A stretch of DNA of 64,000 bases from Nicotiana tabacum (lineage: Eukaryota; Streptophyta; Magnoliopsida; Solanales; Solanaceae): positions 135,856,237 through 135,920,236 of the forward strand of contig NC_134101.1 in assembly GCF_000715075.1 (NCBI RefSeq), written 5' to 3'. Made by a program: the position numbers and the translations under genes. Positions 41,569 to 55,417 of the stretch are shown piece by piece. A model generated the notes under the pieces. That model made no database searches. It was not told where the DNA came from and saw nothing but the letters and a program-made list of their open reading frames with translations. How positions within the stretch are numbered: the first letter of the stretch is position 1; every line of letters starts with the position of its first letter.

Positions 41569-41761
41569 GGTTGCAGCTGTGTTTTAAAAGTGGAAGATAG
41601 CAACTATAATGAAAAGAAATGGCAGGGGCAGTACTGGCAGCAAAAAATGAGAAAGTGTTTGTCCTTTTTGAAGATTTATTTTGCTTTAATGTTGGTCTTT
41701 ATGAGTAAATTAATGAACTTTTAGAGCGGATGTGTTTTGCAAGGGAGAGCCAGAAACTACA

Positions 41762-41767
41762 TATATA
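41762..41767 (-). promoter_or_regulatory. Candidate TATA box of DUF761 copy c
   Basis: Same TATATA about 195 bp upstream of the ATG as in copy b. The sequence around it is unchanged, so the two copies probably share promoter activity if either has any. Confidence 0.35.
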
Positions 41768-43132
41768 CATGTAACACACAGCTCATAAGTTGGGAAATGA
41801 GAGTGAACTCAAAATTAATTACGCGGTTTGCTGGGAAATATATGTCAAATAAGAAATTGTAAAGAAAGAGTAATGAGAAGCGGAGGAAGTTGGGGTTGAA
41901 TTGTTAGGGAGACCTAAAGCTGGCATAGTGAAGTATTGATTGTTTAGAAGGCTGTTGGGCGGTGCAAACCACTTCGTGAAATTAAAGACACGCCTTGTAC
42001 GCTGCGCAATCAGGGAAAAACAAAATTCCTATTCCAATTTTCTTAATCCTGACTTATTATTTGTATGTATTCTCATATCAATTTATCGTTTAACTATATA
42101 TGATAACTCCATTTTCTCAATTCACATACGTATCCTTCATTATATTTTAAGTTTAACAAAAGATTTTTTTTGCCGCTACTCATCTATTATGAGTACTGTA
42201 TTAGTGTATTATATAGTGTTACTGAGGGGCGGATGCACGCCTAATGAAACGGTGTCACAGAGCTTCATCGAATTTTTTTTACTAAATATATATATATTAA
42301 TATTGTGAGGAAACGGATAAGTAGAAAAAAATGACACCATTTGACATAAATTGTCCTTTGGTGTTTTGGTTATGTGCTTGATTTTGTTCAAGAAGGTCGA
42401 GGTTCAAACTTCAACTAAAAATTGTGATAAAATAAAATTGAACCCGACCTAATAGACTAAGAATATTTCTTGGATAGAAATATGATAATTGAAGTTATTA
42501 TTCCCGAAGTTCTATAAATTTCGACACTGTCAGTAAAAATTGCTGCGTTCGCTCTTGGTGTTACTTAAGTATACATGTCATACACAAAGATTTTGTTATG
42601 AACGAGATGGTAGGAATCCCACTTTGACAACAACTTTGTTTTATTTACTGTTTTTATTCCTCTAGAAAGAAAAAAAGTAAATCTAATTTTTACAGGTCAA
42701 GATAAAAATGACATGTCTAGTTTTCATCAGGGAGCCGTTATTGGCACACACAGTACAGTTTTTTCTTCTTCTTTTCTTTTAGATGGTAATGGTAATTACG
42801 GTTATGTTCATGAAAAGTTTGACAATTGTTGACAGCAACATCTTTGTCTAACGTTAGGTACTTAATTATGAGTACATTTTGTTCCAATCATGTAAGCCCA
42901 ACTACTACCTTGACAGTTGTTGGCTGACATATATTTGGCTCCAAAATTGTGTTGATTTCTTAAAAAAAGAAATAATTTAATTTTTTTTAGCCACCATGTA
43001 AACCATGGTCAATTGCAGTGGCGTACATAAATTTTTTCTTAATAGACATTAAGAATTGAAAAAATAAATAAATGAATAAATTAATAGACCAATAAGCGGT
43101 ATCTTTTTTTAAACTGATATTTTTATTTTATT

Positions 43133-43138
<6 letters not shown>

Positions 43139-43189
<51 letters not shown>
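43139..43189. repeat. (TA)n microsatellite, unit c
   Basis: A TA run of about 51 bp, entered from 'tttgttt' rather than 'tttgt' as in unit b. Confidence 0.97.
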
Positions 43190-43192
<3 letters not shown>

Positions 43193-43561
43193 AAACCAAT
43201 TTGATTTAAGGTGTATCTGCCCAATGAAGTTGGCATGCTTTGTTGTAAAATTAGGTGCGAGCAAGTTTCTACCTAACAAGCCTAACAAGGAGGATAAATA
43301 ATTTATACAATGAGTTCCTTTACATGTAAATAGTTTTACCCTCGTTATATATATAATTTAAATTCGAAAATGAAAGGTCATGGCTTGGAAAGGGCATTTT
43401 AAGCATTTTGATGAAAATCAATGATTAATTTAGGGCCCAATGTTGATACCTAGATATAATGACATTGATTGCTTAAAAGCATTTGTTAATTAGGTTTGTT
43501 TCCGGTGAAACTTCGCTTTCACCTTAGACTTTTGTTCTTTAAACAACAAGCAAGTGAAGCA

Positions 43562-43915
43562 TGTTAGCATAAATTTTAATTGAGTACGAGGATCTTGAAC
43601 ATGATAATCTTACACGAAATCGTTACAGAAAATATATCTGAATCGTGAGCCATCATCGTGAAGAGGAAGCGTTAATTCAAAATTGGTTTCTCGCTCCTTA
43701 CCTAGCTTTCGTTACCGCCGCCTTTAGTGATGGAAGAAAGAAAATAAAATACGGTAACCCTAATGGGTGGGGAGAGGACCAATTTATAGGGGTTCTCACT
43801 TAATCCGATACGTCCATCAAGTAACCGATCGGACCGATGAGATTTGATAATTAATTAAATATTAATCATGGGCCTAATCTTATTGGGCCACATACACGTA
43901 GAAAAATAACTTACA
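43562..43915 (-). mobile_element. 3' LTR of copia element, unit c
   Basis: TGTTAGCATAAATT to ATAACTTACA, followed by the PPT (minus strand CCAAGTGGGAGAA, 43916-43928). Confidence 0.88.
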
Positions 43916-44059
43916 TTCTCCCACTTGGCCCAATAATCACATAATATTAATATTTAATATAGGAACACTAGTTGCACATAAACAAATCTCTTCTATAATG
44001 TCCATCATAAATACCATAATACGATAAACCACTAAATGTGAGTTTTGGCGGTTATATAT

Positions 44060-45110
44060 AAAAAGGCCAAAATTGTCCCTCTACTTTGAATAATTAGTCA
44101 CGTTTATACCCGTTTCTACTTTCCGCCTAAAATTGTCCCTACCGTTAACATAGTAACTAAAATTACCCCTAACCCTAACAGATGTCCTACATGGCACCTG
44201 GGACCCATAATAGTTTGCCAACTAAGCAAATATGAATCCATTTTTAAAAAGCCACCCGACCCATTAATTAGTCTTCTTCTTCATTGATTAAAGAAGACCA
44301 AACCGGAAAGACAGATCATCTTCCTTGCCAGGTCGGCGCCGAAAATTTTAACCTAGCACCCAGTTCGAATCAGCTAAAAATGCCTCAAACATTAGATTCA
44401 AATTCTAAAAAATGTTTCCAACAAAAATTTATAACACCCAATTGAAATTCTAGTAAAAGTTCTTAGATCTGATTTCTTCTTCTTTTTAATTCAAGCTTGA
44501 AGCTCCTTCAATGGAGGCCAAAATTTTTCCCTCAAAGTAGATTTTCCCGCAGCAAACCGATGAATAAAATCACTTCAGCCAACCGATCCCAACTCTAAAA
44601 TTAAAGTAGAACTGACATATTTCAAAAATCTCAAAAATCGATATACACAGTAATGATTTGTTGTTGAATCCACAAAGTTAGATTTTTTCTTTTCAACAAA
44701 ATGATGTTCGAATACAAAACTTTGATTAAACTTGATTAGAATATTACTACAGTGGAGTATTAAACATAGAATCTTTTATTTGGCAGTGAGAACCAGTGGA
44801 GATGGAGTTTAGTACGAGATGTCGTGGGTATGGTGTAGCTAATTAACAGTTACCGAGTTTTGGCTATTTTATTGAGTGGACTAACGGGTTCATGGATAGT
44901 CAGTGAAATGGATCGGGTCTTTTCAATTGGTTTCGAATTTGCCTAGCTATCAGTTTAGGAGAAGGGTCCCAGGTGCTATGTAGGACATCTGTTAGGGTTA
45001 GGGGTAATTTTAGTTACTATGTTAACGGTAGGGACAATTTTAGACGAAAAGTAAAAATGGGTATAAACGTGACTAATTATTCAAAATAGAGGGACAATTT
45101 TGGCCTTTTT
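44060..45110. mobile_element. MITE with long terminal inverted repeats, unit c
   Basis: Same element at the same site as in unit b. Arms of about 147 bp start AAAAAGGCCAAAATTGTCC, and the interior has no gene. Insertion therefore preceded amplification. Confidence 0.85.
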
Positions 45111-45394
45111 GCCTATATTATTTGTCTACATACTCCCTTCCATATACTACAACATTAGTAACTCATTGTACCAGGTTCATAAACTATAAAATATTATGGT
45201 TCACAATAATGTCTCCTTGAGACTTATCCTGTAATATCTCAAAACATAATGTGTACACCATTATGAGAAACAGGAAATCATTGGTGTATATCAGAAACAT
45301 ATAAATAAGCTTAGAGTGTCAAAACATCATAAATACATCAGTCATAAATACAGCCAAGACCCATTCTATGTACATGTTCTTTAAATATCTTTGG

Positions 45395-48300
45395 CTATAA
45401 ACCATTTGTTAAAGGATCTGCAATCATGAGATCTGTTCTAATATGCTCAAGTGACACTCTTTGTTTCTGAACTTCCTCCTTGGTGGTAAAGTACTTTAAT
45501 TTCATATGCTTGGTACCTTTGGAGTACTTATCGTTCTTGGAGAGGAATACTGTTGCGAAATTATCATAGTAAATTTTTAGCGGCTTGGTAATGGTGTCGA
45601 CAACCCCAAGTCCTGAAATAAAGTTGTGCAGCCATAATGCATGAATTGTGGCTTCAAAACATGCCACAAATTATGCTTCCATCGTGGATGTAGCAATGAC
45701 AGACTGTTTGACACTCTTCCACCATATTGCTCCTTCAGCTAATTGGAACAAAAAGCCAAACATGGATTTTCTAGTGTCAATACATCCAGCGAAATCTGAA
45801 TCCCAGTATCCAACAACTTCCAAATGCTTGGATCTCCTATACATGAGAATGTAATCCTTCGTTCCTTTCAGGTACCTCAAAACTTTCTTTGCAGCTTTCT
45901 AGTGATCAATTCCTGGGTTACTCTGATATCTTCCCAGCATTTCGACCGCAAAACTAATATCCAGTCTTGTGCAAGTCTGAGCATACATTATACTACGAAC
46001 AATAGAAGAGTAAGGAATTGATTCCATTTCTTTTCGCTCTACATCATTCTTAGGGCATTGCATGAGACTAAATTTTTCCCCTTTTTGAATTGGAACAATT
46101 CCTGCTGAACAATTGTTCATATTAAATCTCTCTAGAATTCTTTCGATATAACCTTTCTGAGACAATCCCCAATAATCCTTGTGATCTATCACGGAATATT
46201 TCTATTCCTATCACATAGGATGCCTCACCCATATCTTTCTTTTCAAAATTCTTAAAGAGAATATCTTTAGTATCACACAATATGCCTAAATCATTAGCAG
46301 CAAGTAGGATATCATCAACATATAGGACTAAAAATATAAACTTTCTCCCACTGATCTTTTGGTATATACACCGATCAACGGTATTTTCCACAAATCCAAA
46401 AGATGTTATGGTATCATTAAACTTTATATACCATTGTCGTGAGGCTTGTTTAAGTCCATCCATTGACTTCTTTAGTTTACACACCATTTGACCTTTTCCT
46501 TTAGTTTAAAAACCCTCTTGTTGGTCCATATAAACTTTCTCCTCGAGATCTCCATTAAAAAAGGCAGTTTTCACATCCATTTGGTGTAACTCTAAATCAT
46601 AATGAGCCACCAAATCCATAATAATTCTTAACGAGTCTTTCTTTGAGATCGGCGAAAAGGTCTCTTTATAATCAATGCCTCCTTTCTGAGTATAACCCTT
46701 GACAATAAGTCTGGCTTTGTATCATTTCAATATTGCCATTTGAATTGTGTTTGGTCTTAAAGACCCATATACACTCGATTCTTTTAGAACTTTCTAGCAA
46801 TTCAACAAGATCCCAGACTTTATTGTATTTCATGGATTTTAACTCTTCCTTTATGGAATCAATCCATTTGTCAGACTCATTACTTTCTATGGCTTGTAAA
46901 AATGAAACCGGATCCTTATTAAGACCAACGTCAAAATCTGACTCTTGCAAATAAACCACGTAATCATCCGAAATAACCGATTTTCTAACTCTTTGAGACT
47001 TTCTTAATGGCATTTCTTGTGTTTCATTTGTGTCAGATATTTGTGAGTTAGTTTCTTCATGAAGTGTTTCATTCAAATGTTGCTCGGTGTTGTCAAGGTG
47101 TTCTTCAACAACTGGAACAATATTTGGTATTTGTGTGGAAGTAGGCATATTTCTGGGTAATAGAATATTGACCCTCACCTCTTTAATTTCCACACTTTTC
47201 TTTTCAACAGTCCCACTAACTTCACCATTCTCAATGAATCTTGCATTACCGGTTTCAACAATTCTCGAACTATGGTTTGGACAGTAAAACACATACCCTT
47301 TAGATTTCTCTAGGTAACCAATAAAGTAACCACTTACTGTCCGAGAATCTAATTTCTTTTCTTGTGGATTATAAACTCTAGCTTCCGCTGGGCAACCCCA
47401 AACATGTAGGTGCCTTAAACTAGGTTTCTTTCCTGTCCACAGTTTAAAAGGGGTCTTTGGAACTACCTTACTATGAACCCTGTTTAATAAATATACAGTG
47501 GTTTTAAGAGCATACATACACAATAATTTGTGTAATGAGGAATTACTTATCATGCTCCTAACCATGTCCATAAATGTTCGATTACGCCTTTCTGCAACAC
47601 CATTTTATTGAGGAGTTCCTGGCATAGTATACTGTGCACATATGCCACGTTCCTCGAGGAACTTTGCAAATGGACCTGGACATTGTCCTGACTCATTATA
47701 TTTTTCATAATATTTACCACCTCTATCTGACCTAATCATTTTCACCTTTTTATCTAATTGCCTTTCAACCTCATTAACAAACACCTTGAGAGCATCTGCT
47801 GTTTGAGATTTTTCTTTCAGCAAATAAATGTATCCATAACGTGAAAAATAATCGATAAAAGTGATAAAGTATTTTTCTCCACCAAAAGATGGAACATCAA
47901 AGGGTCCACAAATATCGGTGTGTATAATTTCAAGAAGCTGACTGCTTCTTGTGGCACCTTTCTTACTATGCTTGGTTTGCTTTCCCTTAATGCAATCCAA
48001 ACATATAGTAATATCAGTAAAATTTAGATTCGAAAGAATTTCATTCTTTACTAATCTTTCTAAACTTTCTTTGGATATATGACCCAAATGTCTATGCCAC
48101 AAGTAAGCAGAACTTTCATCTAGTGAACTACGTTTAATTCCAACATTATGTTGAACAGTAAGAAGGGATTCAGAAAAACCAATATCGAGTTTCAATTTAT
48201 ATAAACCATCACTAAGAAAACCAGAACCATAAAAAATAGCATTCTTATATAAATTGAAAAATCTATTTCCAAACTTTAAATCAAATCCAGAAACATTAAG

Positions 48301-49356
48301 TCTTGAAACAGAAATCAAATTCCTAGAAACTGAAGGTACATAAAGAGTCTGTAATAGATCAAGGTGACGTCCAGTCTCCATGAACAAACAATAAGTCCCT
48401 ATGCCTTCAATTGGAGCCTTCATACGATTTCCCATGAACAAGAAATCCCTATTTGGATTTGTTGTTTGGATCGTAAGGAATCCATGCAACGTAGTAGATA
48501 CATGAGCAGTTGCACCAGAATCAAGCCACCAAGTATTATTAGGAACTTCTACTAAATTTGATTCGAAACATACAAAAGCACTAATTGTACCTTTCTTTTC
48601 GAACCAAACTTTATGTTTCAGGCAATCTTTCTGATAGTGTCCTTCCTTGTTACAGAAACGACACATATCTGCCTTATGTTCCTTGTTAGCATCCTGTTGA
48701 GCTTTAGCAAGTGTTTTCTTCTTCTTGAACTTGTTGGCCTTCACTTTAAGTCCTTTACCAGCTCCTTGACCCATGAGGTTAATTGAATGACTCCCTTGTT
48801 TCTTAAGTCTTGACTCCTCCTGAGTAAGCATACTAGACAATTCACTAATATTCCACTTATCCTTAATAGTGTTATAGTTAATTTGAAAAGGTCCATACTC
48901 AGGAGGTAACGAGTTCAGAATAAACTGAACCAAGAAGGAGTCATCCACTTTCATCCCCAAGGTCTGAAGTCTTGCTGCAATGTTAGTCATCTCGATGATA
49001 TGGTTTTGCATACTACGCGCCCCATCAAACTTCATGGTCATGAGTTCATCCATTAGTGTACCAGCGAGAGACTTATCTGCAGAACGAAAACGTTCTTCCA
49101 CAAACTTAAGATATTCCCTGGCACTTTCTGTTTGTGGAATAGTACTCTTAATGTTGTTGGCAACATTCATTCGCATAAACATAAGGCTTAGCCTGTTAGA
49201 GCGTTCCCATGCTTTATGAAAAGATTTCTCATCCGCACTGCTCGAATCAGTAATGACATCGGGCTTATCATTCAACAGAGTCAAGTCAAGATCCATCACA
49301 CCTAAGTGAAACTGGACTTGTTCACGCCATTCAGAGAAGTTCAATCCGTTGAACAC
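45395..49356 (-). pseudogene. Copia gag-pol polyprotein, decayed, unit c
   Basis: An open frame 47605-49356 covers gag, an intact zinc knuckle (CX2CX4HX4C, CRFCNKEGHYQKDC), protease (WWLDSGATAHVS) and the integrase zinc finger and first two catalytic aspartates. It stops at the shared TAA (47605). The rest of integrase and the linker are open (46672-47571) to the shared one-base insertion near 46698. RT has YVDD (about 46310-46325). RNase H is split by a private TAA at 45671 (from GAA). Three stops found in unit b are sense codons here. Confidence 0.92.
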
Positions 49357-50544
49357 AGTAACAGACGAAGCAAGCGAATGAAAAGGAATAGCTGCAAAAT
49401 AGATAATACATGCTTACAGATCAATATGGATTCAACAAAACAGTCAAAGCACATCGCAATTCTCCTTTGGGTAAATACTACGACACACTATCATAATTTA
49501 AGTGCCCTTTAGTCTTTAATAGGTAATTAATATTTTTAACCAAATATATATGACATCTTTGGACAGACAATATATGTTTGACTAAAGAATATTAATTTAC
49601 CTCATCATATTCACTATTCATAGAATAATTGATCTACCTTTGGGTAAATCCTTAAATTCTAGCAATATTGAAAATTAATTTATCCTCTAATTTACAATTA
49701 TAGGCATTTCATTAATTTCATGAATAAACTACAATTTTATGTATGCATAATTTCATTAACATACTAGTTTGGCCACTTTGGTGACTAACAAACTATATAA
49801 CATAAGCGCACACACAAAATAGAGATCATAAGATTTTTATGCATGTGAATACTTTAAATAATCTAGTTTGATCACTTTGGTGACTAACAAACTATATAAA
49901 CATTAATCACATACATAAAATAAATAATAAATGACTTCACCAACTTAATAGTCCAAATACTTAAATTAAATAGATCAAATAAATTTCGTTATAGCCTACG
50001 GATAAACAGTAACTGATCTTCTTTTTTTTTTTTTTAAAAAATCTTTCATAAAAGGAATCTTTCATAATGGCTTAGAAGTAACGTTGGAACAAAATATCCT
50101 TAAGGCATCCAAAAGAAGAAATTAAGATAACATAAATATATGTGGCAGACTTTAAATGGATACCTAATACAAGAAAGATCAAATAAATGGTTACTGTTTT
50201 AAAGAAAACGCTACATTCCCAATATCAATTTCATTAGATTTCGTTAACTGAAGCAACATTAAAGCAAAATTTATGACAGGGCAATATAGGGAGGAACATA
50301 ACGCCAAAATTCTTTAAACAACGAGTCATTATTGACGGCGTCCGACCTTTCTTCGTTCAAATAGAAATTTTGGCATAATTTGTTACTAGCAGTTCATAAA
50401 AGAGATTTCATACTTTATTGTGTATCCTCAAATTAAAAGAACTGGAATCAGATAAGAGATTATCACAGATCCAATTAGAACAGTACGGATCAACATAATG
50501 ATATAGTTTTTCTTTTGCGAAAATTATCAGTTCAAATAATTCAG
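49357..50544 (-). mobile_element. Copia 5' leader, unit c
   Basis: Collinear with 22504-23697, including the 37-bp direct repeat pair. A poly-T stretch near 50020 has shortened relative to unit b. Confidence 0.6.
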
Positions 50545-50558
50545 GCTCATGATACCAC
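50545..50558 (-). promoter_or_regulatory. Copia primer binding site, unit c
   Basis: The minus strand reads TGGTATCATGAGCC, two bases from the LTR end. Confidence 0.75.
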
Positions 50559-50560
50559 AT

Positions 50561-50861
50561 ATTAGCATAAATTTAATTGCATACCAGGATCTTGAACATG
50601 ATAATCTTACACGAAATCGTTAAAGAAAACATACCTGAATCGTGAGCCATTATCGTGAGGCGGCGGCCTTTAGTGATGGAAGAAAGAAAATAAAATACGG
50701 TAACCCTAATGGGTGGAGAGAGGACCAATTTATAGAGGTTCTCATTTAATCCGATATATCCATCAAGTAACCGATCAGACGGATGAGATTTGATAATTAA
50801 TTAAATATTAATCATGAGCATAATCTTATTGGGCCACGTACACGTAGGAAAATAATTTACA
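50561..50861 (-). mobile_element. 5' LTR of copia element, unit c
   Basis: TATTAGCATAAATT to ATAATTTACA. The same internal 52-bp deletion as in unit b, so that deletion predates amplification. Confidence 0.88.
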
Positions 50862-52439
50862 AAGCAAAGTTTCCCCAATCCAAGTACACAATACGTACGT
50901 TCATTTTTGCGGTTTTGAAAGTCACAATCATTATGTTGAAAACAGGCGACTTAATTTGCCAATATTTTCTTTCTGCTGGTTCAAATTCGATTTTGATATT
51001 ATTAAATTTAGAGTTTTATCCTCTTCTTCCCTGGAAAGAAGAAGATCGTTTTATTGATTTTGGTTTGTTGGAGGGAGAGTATGCAGTTGATTTTGGGTTT
51101 TGCCAGGTTCTTGAAATGCAGCCCCACTTGGCCTGTAAGAGCTGCTGCTTCTTGTTTCCTGCCTGCTGCATGCTATGCCTGTAGCCTTATATTGGGGCAA
51201 CATATTCCATATTTTTTAACCTTAATTTTCCGTAGACATATTCATGCTTGGAGGAGCATTTTATCCACAAACAGTCTAGAAATTGTTTAAGAGCATAACA
51301 AATAATTCACACATGTAGAGTGTTTGGATGTTCAATTCAAGTGTGGAAGAAAATGGATATCCCACATAAATTAGTGACTAACTTAATTTTTAGGCCACTT
51401 ACAAAAAGTAGCCTTATTTCCCTTACTAATATGTCAAAAGCTATATGTACATAATTACGTACATATGTTAGCAATCGAATAGAAACATAATATTTATTCC
51501 AGTAGTGATGATGAAAAAGAAAAGGAACTATGGCCTACTAGTACGATTTTTAGTTTTATGTCAAACCTCTTAGGAAATCTTTATTTTACGCGTAAAAGAT
51601 CTAAAAATAAAACACAAAAAATCCTTAAAGGCTAACGAAATTGTAAAGGGATATGGTAGAACCATTTCCCAGAGGATTGTAGATCAAAGGGAATGATTAA
51701 CTTAGTGACCCAGGATTGATGATCATGTGACTTTTAAAGCATTTGTTAGGCTTGATTTAGTTGAAACTTTGCTTTCACCCTAGACATTTTGTTCTTTAAA
51801 CAACAAGCAAGCTCAGCAACGTTCTCCCTCCCCGGAAACCCACCGTTACTAATTTATTGCCCGACAAAACAATGTGTTTTCTTAGAAAATAAGTTTAAGT
51901 TCCATGCAGTGACAAGAATATTTACACACTTAAATCTCGAACATTAGTTGATAATTTGGTAAAACTGATAATTATTAAGTTGTCACATGTTAAAATTTAC
52001 TAATAGAGTAAAAGTATCCTTACAGTATATATAATTAACTCAAATCTTCAAGGAGTTATATGTTAGTGTCTTAGAGAAGAGGCTGCTTTGTTTCTAATAT
52101 TTCTATTTAGTTTACCTACAGTTCAACTATATATGTTGGCATTCTTGTCTTGTAGGAGGATTAGGAATGATTGCGGCGATTGATTGATGAGAAAATGAAA
52201 GGTGTTAAAAGCGAATCTAACAGGTCAAGTGAAGCTTCCAGAAGCACCTAGTGTTTTTTTTTAAAGAGTGTGAATGAAAAATAAAAGAGGTATTTCTTGG
52301 AGTGCGCCTGAAAAGAGTGCACCTGAAAAGAAGACGGAAACTCAATCGTATAGAACGCCATGGTGATGTTTGAACAGTAGCGTTTGATATTGCATTAATT
52401 GATGGATTGGAGAAACTCATCTTGGTTATACTTTCAAAT
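50862..52439. other. Intergenic DNA between copia and LARD-like elements, unit c
   Basis: Collinear with 24016-25594. It holds the right copy of the old duplication (51692-51820). No gene is recognised. Confidence 0.45.
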
Positions 52440-55417
52440 TGTCACGGCCCTAACCCCGAATCCGGTCATGATGACGCCACTCGTGAAGACAAGGCCAGCC
52501 AGACCAAAACAGAACACCTTATTTAAACAGTTAAATACCATAAATAGTTCTAAAATATGATATAATAACCATAATTTACAGAAATAACGATAACAACAGT
52601 AGAAGCCATCCCGATACAACCCAAACTGGGGTGTCACAAGTCACGAGCATCTATTAGAGTATAAATACGACTACAAGGTTTGAATGTACAAAACAAGACT
52701 GATGAAAGAGAAGGGAGAAGAGCGGTGCTGCAAACCCTGGCAGTCACCTTGCTATACTCCGATGACTCAGCCTTTGATCAGCTCAACACCCGCTACCGGG
52801 TGAATAAATACTTGCATCTGCACACGAAGTGCAGGGAGTAAAGTGAGTACTCCAATTCAGTGAGTAATAAAGGTAAATAAAAACTGAGCAGTAAGAAATC
52901 TCGTAAAGCAAACCAACATGCTGTATAGAAGCGGTGTAAAACCCTTGAGTAAAATAGTGAAGCTGTGAAATCTATAGAAATATTTTAGCTCAGTTTAAAC
53001 CTCTTTTGAAAATGGCTTTTTCAACAGTTATGCAAATGAATGCAAAACAATTAGTGCAGATAAGCATAGAAATCCGCCCCTCGGGCTCAACACTCAATTT
53101 AATAGGTAATGCCAGGCAATCAGGAAGATAACACATAAAGTAACACAATCAACAGGTAATTGCAGACAAATGGAAATAAAGTAAACACATAGAACAGTAC
53201 CAGCCCCTCGAGCTCACTCTAAGAATACTCTCAGCCCCTCGGGCTCACTCTGTGATCACAATGGGTACCCGCGCTTACTGGGGGTGTGCAGACTCTGGGA
53301 GTGGCCCCTTACGGCCCAAGCGCAATATCAAGCCATCTCGTGGCATCAAATCTAGGCCCTCGGCCTCATATCACTCAAGCCACCTCGTGGCGTATAAAAG
53401 TATCTCAGGCCCTCGGCCTCATATCACTCATTATATCTTCACATATGGCCCTCGGCCTCACTCAGTCCGAAAATCATCACAAGCTCTTCGGGCATTAGTA
53501 AAACAGTAGTTCTCAGCCCAAACATCATTTAGAAATATTATTTAAGTTTGAAATCTGAGTAAAAGTGGTTGAGTTTGTAAAACAGTAGATATCAACAAGA
53601 CTGAGTTCAAGTAATAATTCAAAAACAGTAAGGAAATAGTGATAAAAATCCCCGAAGGGTTCAGATAGTTGGCACGAAGCCCAAATATGGCGATCAACCC
53701 AAATCATGATGTTAACAAATAAGTTTCAGTCAAATACGCGGTAAAATCATCAATCGGGACGGACCAAGTCACAATCCTCAATATTAAACGACCCCACACT
53801 CATCATTAAGCATTTGTCTCACCTCAATATAGCACTACGATGTGCAATCCAGGGTTTCAAACCCTCAGAGTATCATTTACAATCATTACGCACCTCGAAC
53901 CGGTAAAATCCCTAGCTCGCGATGCCTTTGCCCGTTAAATCGGCCTCCACACGCGTCGAATATATCCAAAATCAGAATGGATACATCACAATATGCTAGG
54001 GAATAAAGCCCAAGCGAAAACAATCAATATCGGACACAAATCCCGAAATTACCAAAACCTGAGCCCCGGGCCCACTTCTCGAAACTCAGAAATTTTCACA
54101 TCATTAGATTCTTTATCTCCTCACGAGTTCATATATATTAAAAGTTCTCAAATCCGACCTCAAATGGTCCTTCAAATCCCAAATCAAAAGTCCAATTTCT
54201 CAAGCCCTAGTTCTTCAATTTTAGGCTTAGTTTTCCATGAAATTTCTAGGTGGATTTCACAATATAATCGAGTTTTAAGACCAAGATTCTTACCTCAAGT
54301 CGATTCCTCTTGAATCCCTCTTTAATTTCCTTCAAAAATATCCAAAAACGAGCACCCATGGGTGAAAATAGACCCAAAATCGCGGACAAGACGACTTATA
54401 AAAACATTCTGCCCAGGCCTGACTTACCTACTTCGCGAACGCGGTCAACCACCCACGAACGCATAGCACAAAAATTGCATTGATCAACTTTACCCTATGT
54501 GAACACGACATGCCAGTCGCAAACGCAGTGCTTCCATAGCCTTGACCTTCGCGAACGCGTTTGCTCTATCACGGACGCGATGACTAACTGACCATCAGAC
54601 CCAATTCCTCCTACGCGATCACGTATACACCCTCATGAATGCGATGCAGTCCTCTCACAAACCTTTGCAAACGCGATGCTTATGAACCTCGGCCCTTCGC
54701 GAACGCGAAGGCTAAAATGCCTGCAACTGAAACCTGCAATTTCTGAAGTTCTCAAAACATGAAATTGATCAGTTTAACCTCCTGAAACACACCCGAGGCC
54801 CTCGGATCTCAACCAAACCTACCAACATAACCCATAACATCATTAGAACTTGTTCCAATCATCAAAACACCTCAAACAACATCAAATTACCCGAAACTCA
54901 TCGAATTCAAGCCTAAGTTTTCTAAAAACTTCCGAAATACGTTTTCGATCAAAAACCCAACCAAATCACGTTTGAATGACCTAAAATTTTGCACACACAT
55001 TCCAAATGACATAACGAAGCAACTGCAACTCTCGGAATTCCATTTCGACTCCCAGATCAAAATCTCACCTACCAACCGGAAATCGCCAAAATCTCAACTT
55101 CGCCAATTCAAGCCTAGTTCTACTCCGGACCTCCAAAACCAAATTCCGATCACTCTCCTAAGTCATAAATCACCCAACGAAGCTAACCAAATCATAAAAA
55201 TTCCTTTCCGAGCTCATATACAAATAATTCAACTCTTGGTCACACCTTTCAAATTCAAAGCTTTCACCTGAGACTTTTCTTTCAAATTCATTCCGATTTT
55301 TCCTGAAAACCAAAACCAACGATCTACATCAATCATAATACATTACACAGGGCAAGTCATGCCCGAGAACTGGCAATCAAAGTTCAAAAGCTCAAAATGA
55401 CCGGTCGGGTCGTTACA
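52440..55417 (-). mobile_element. 3' LTR of LARD-like element (2,978 bp), unit c
   Basis: TGTCACGGCCC to GGGTCGTTACA, preceded by caaat as in unit b. CpG modules lie at 54431-54711, with several CpG-to-TpG/CpA differences from unit b. Confidence 0.88.

Larger units (their letters stand above)
41569..43561. other. Upstream intergenic DNA of DUF761, unit c
   Basis: Collinear with 14716-16712 of unit b and nearly identical, apart from the (TA)n length and the non-homologous patch right of it. No gene is recognised. Confidence 0.5.
43562..50861 (-). mobile_element. Ty1/copia retrotransposon with both LTRs, unit c
   Basis: LTRs at 43562-43915 (3') and 50561-50861 (5'). The flanking target duplication aagca is perfect (43557-43561 and 50862-50866). 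It has the same nested MITE. It is better preserved than the unit b copy, with one 583-codon gag-protease-integrase frame. It is still dead because of a shared integrase stop and RT frameshifts. Confidence 0.93.
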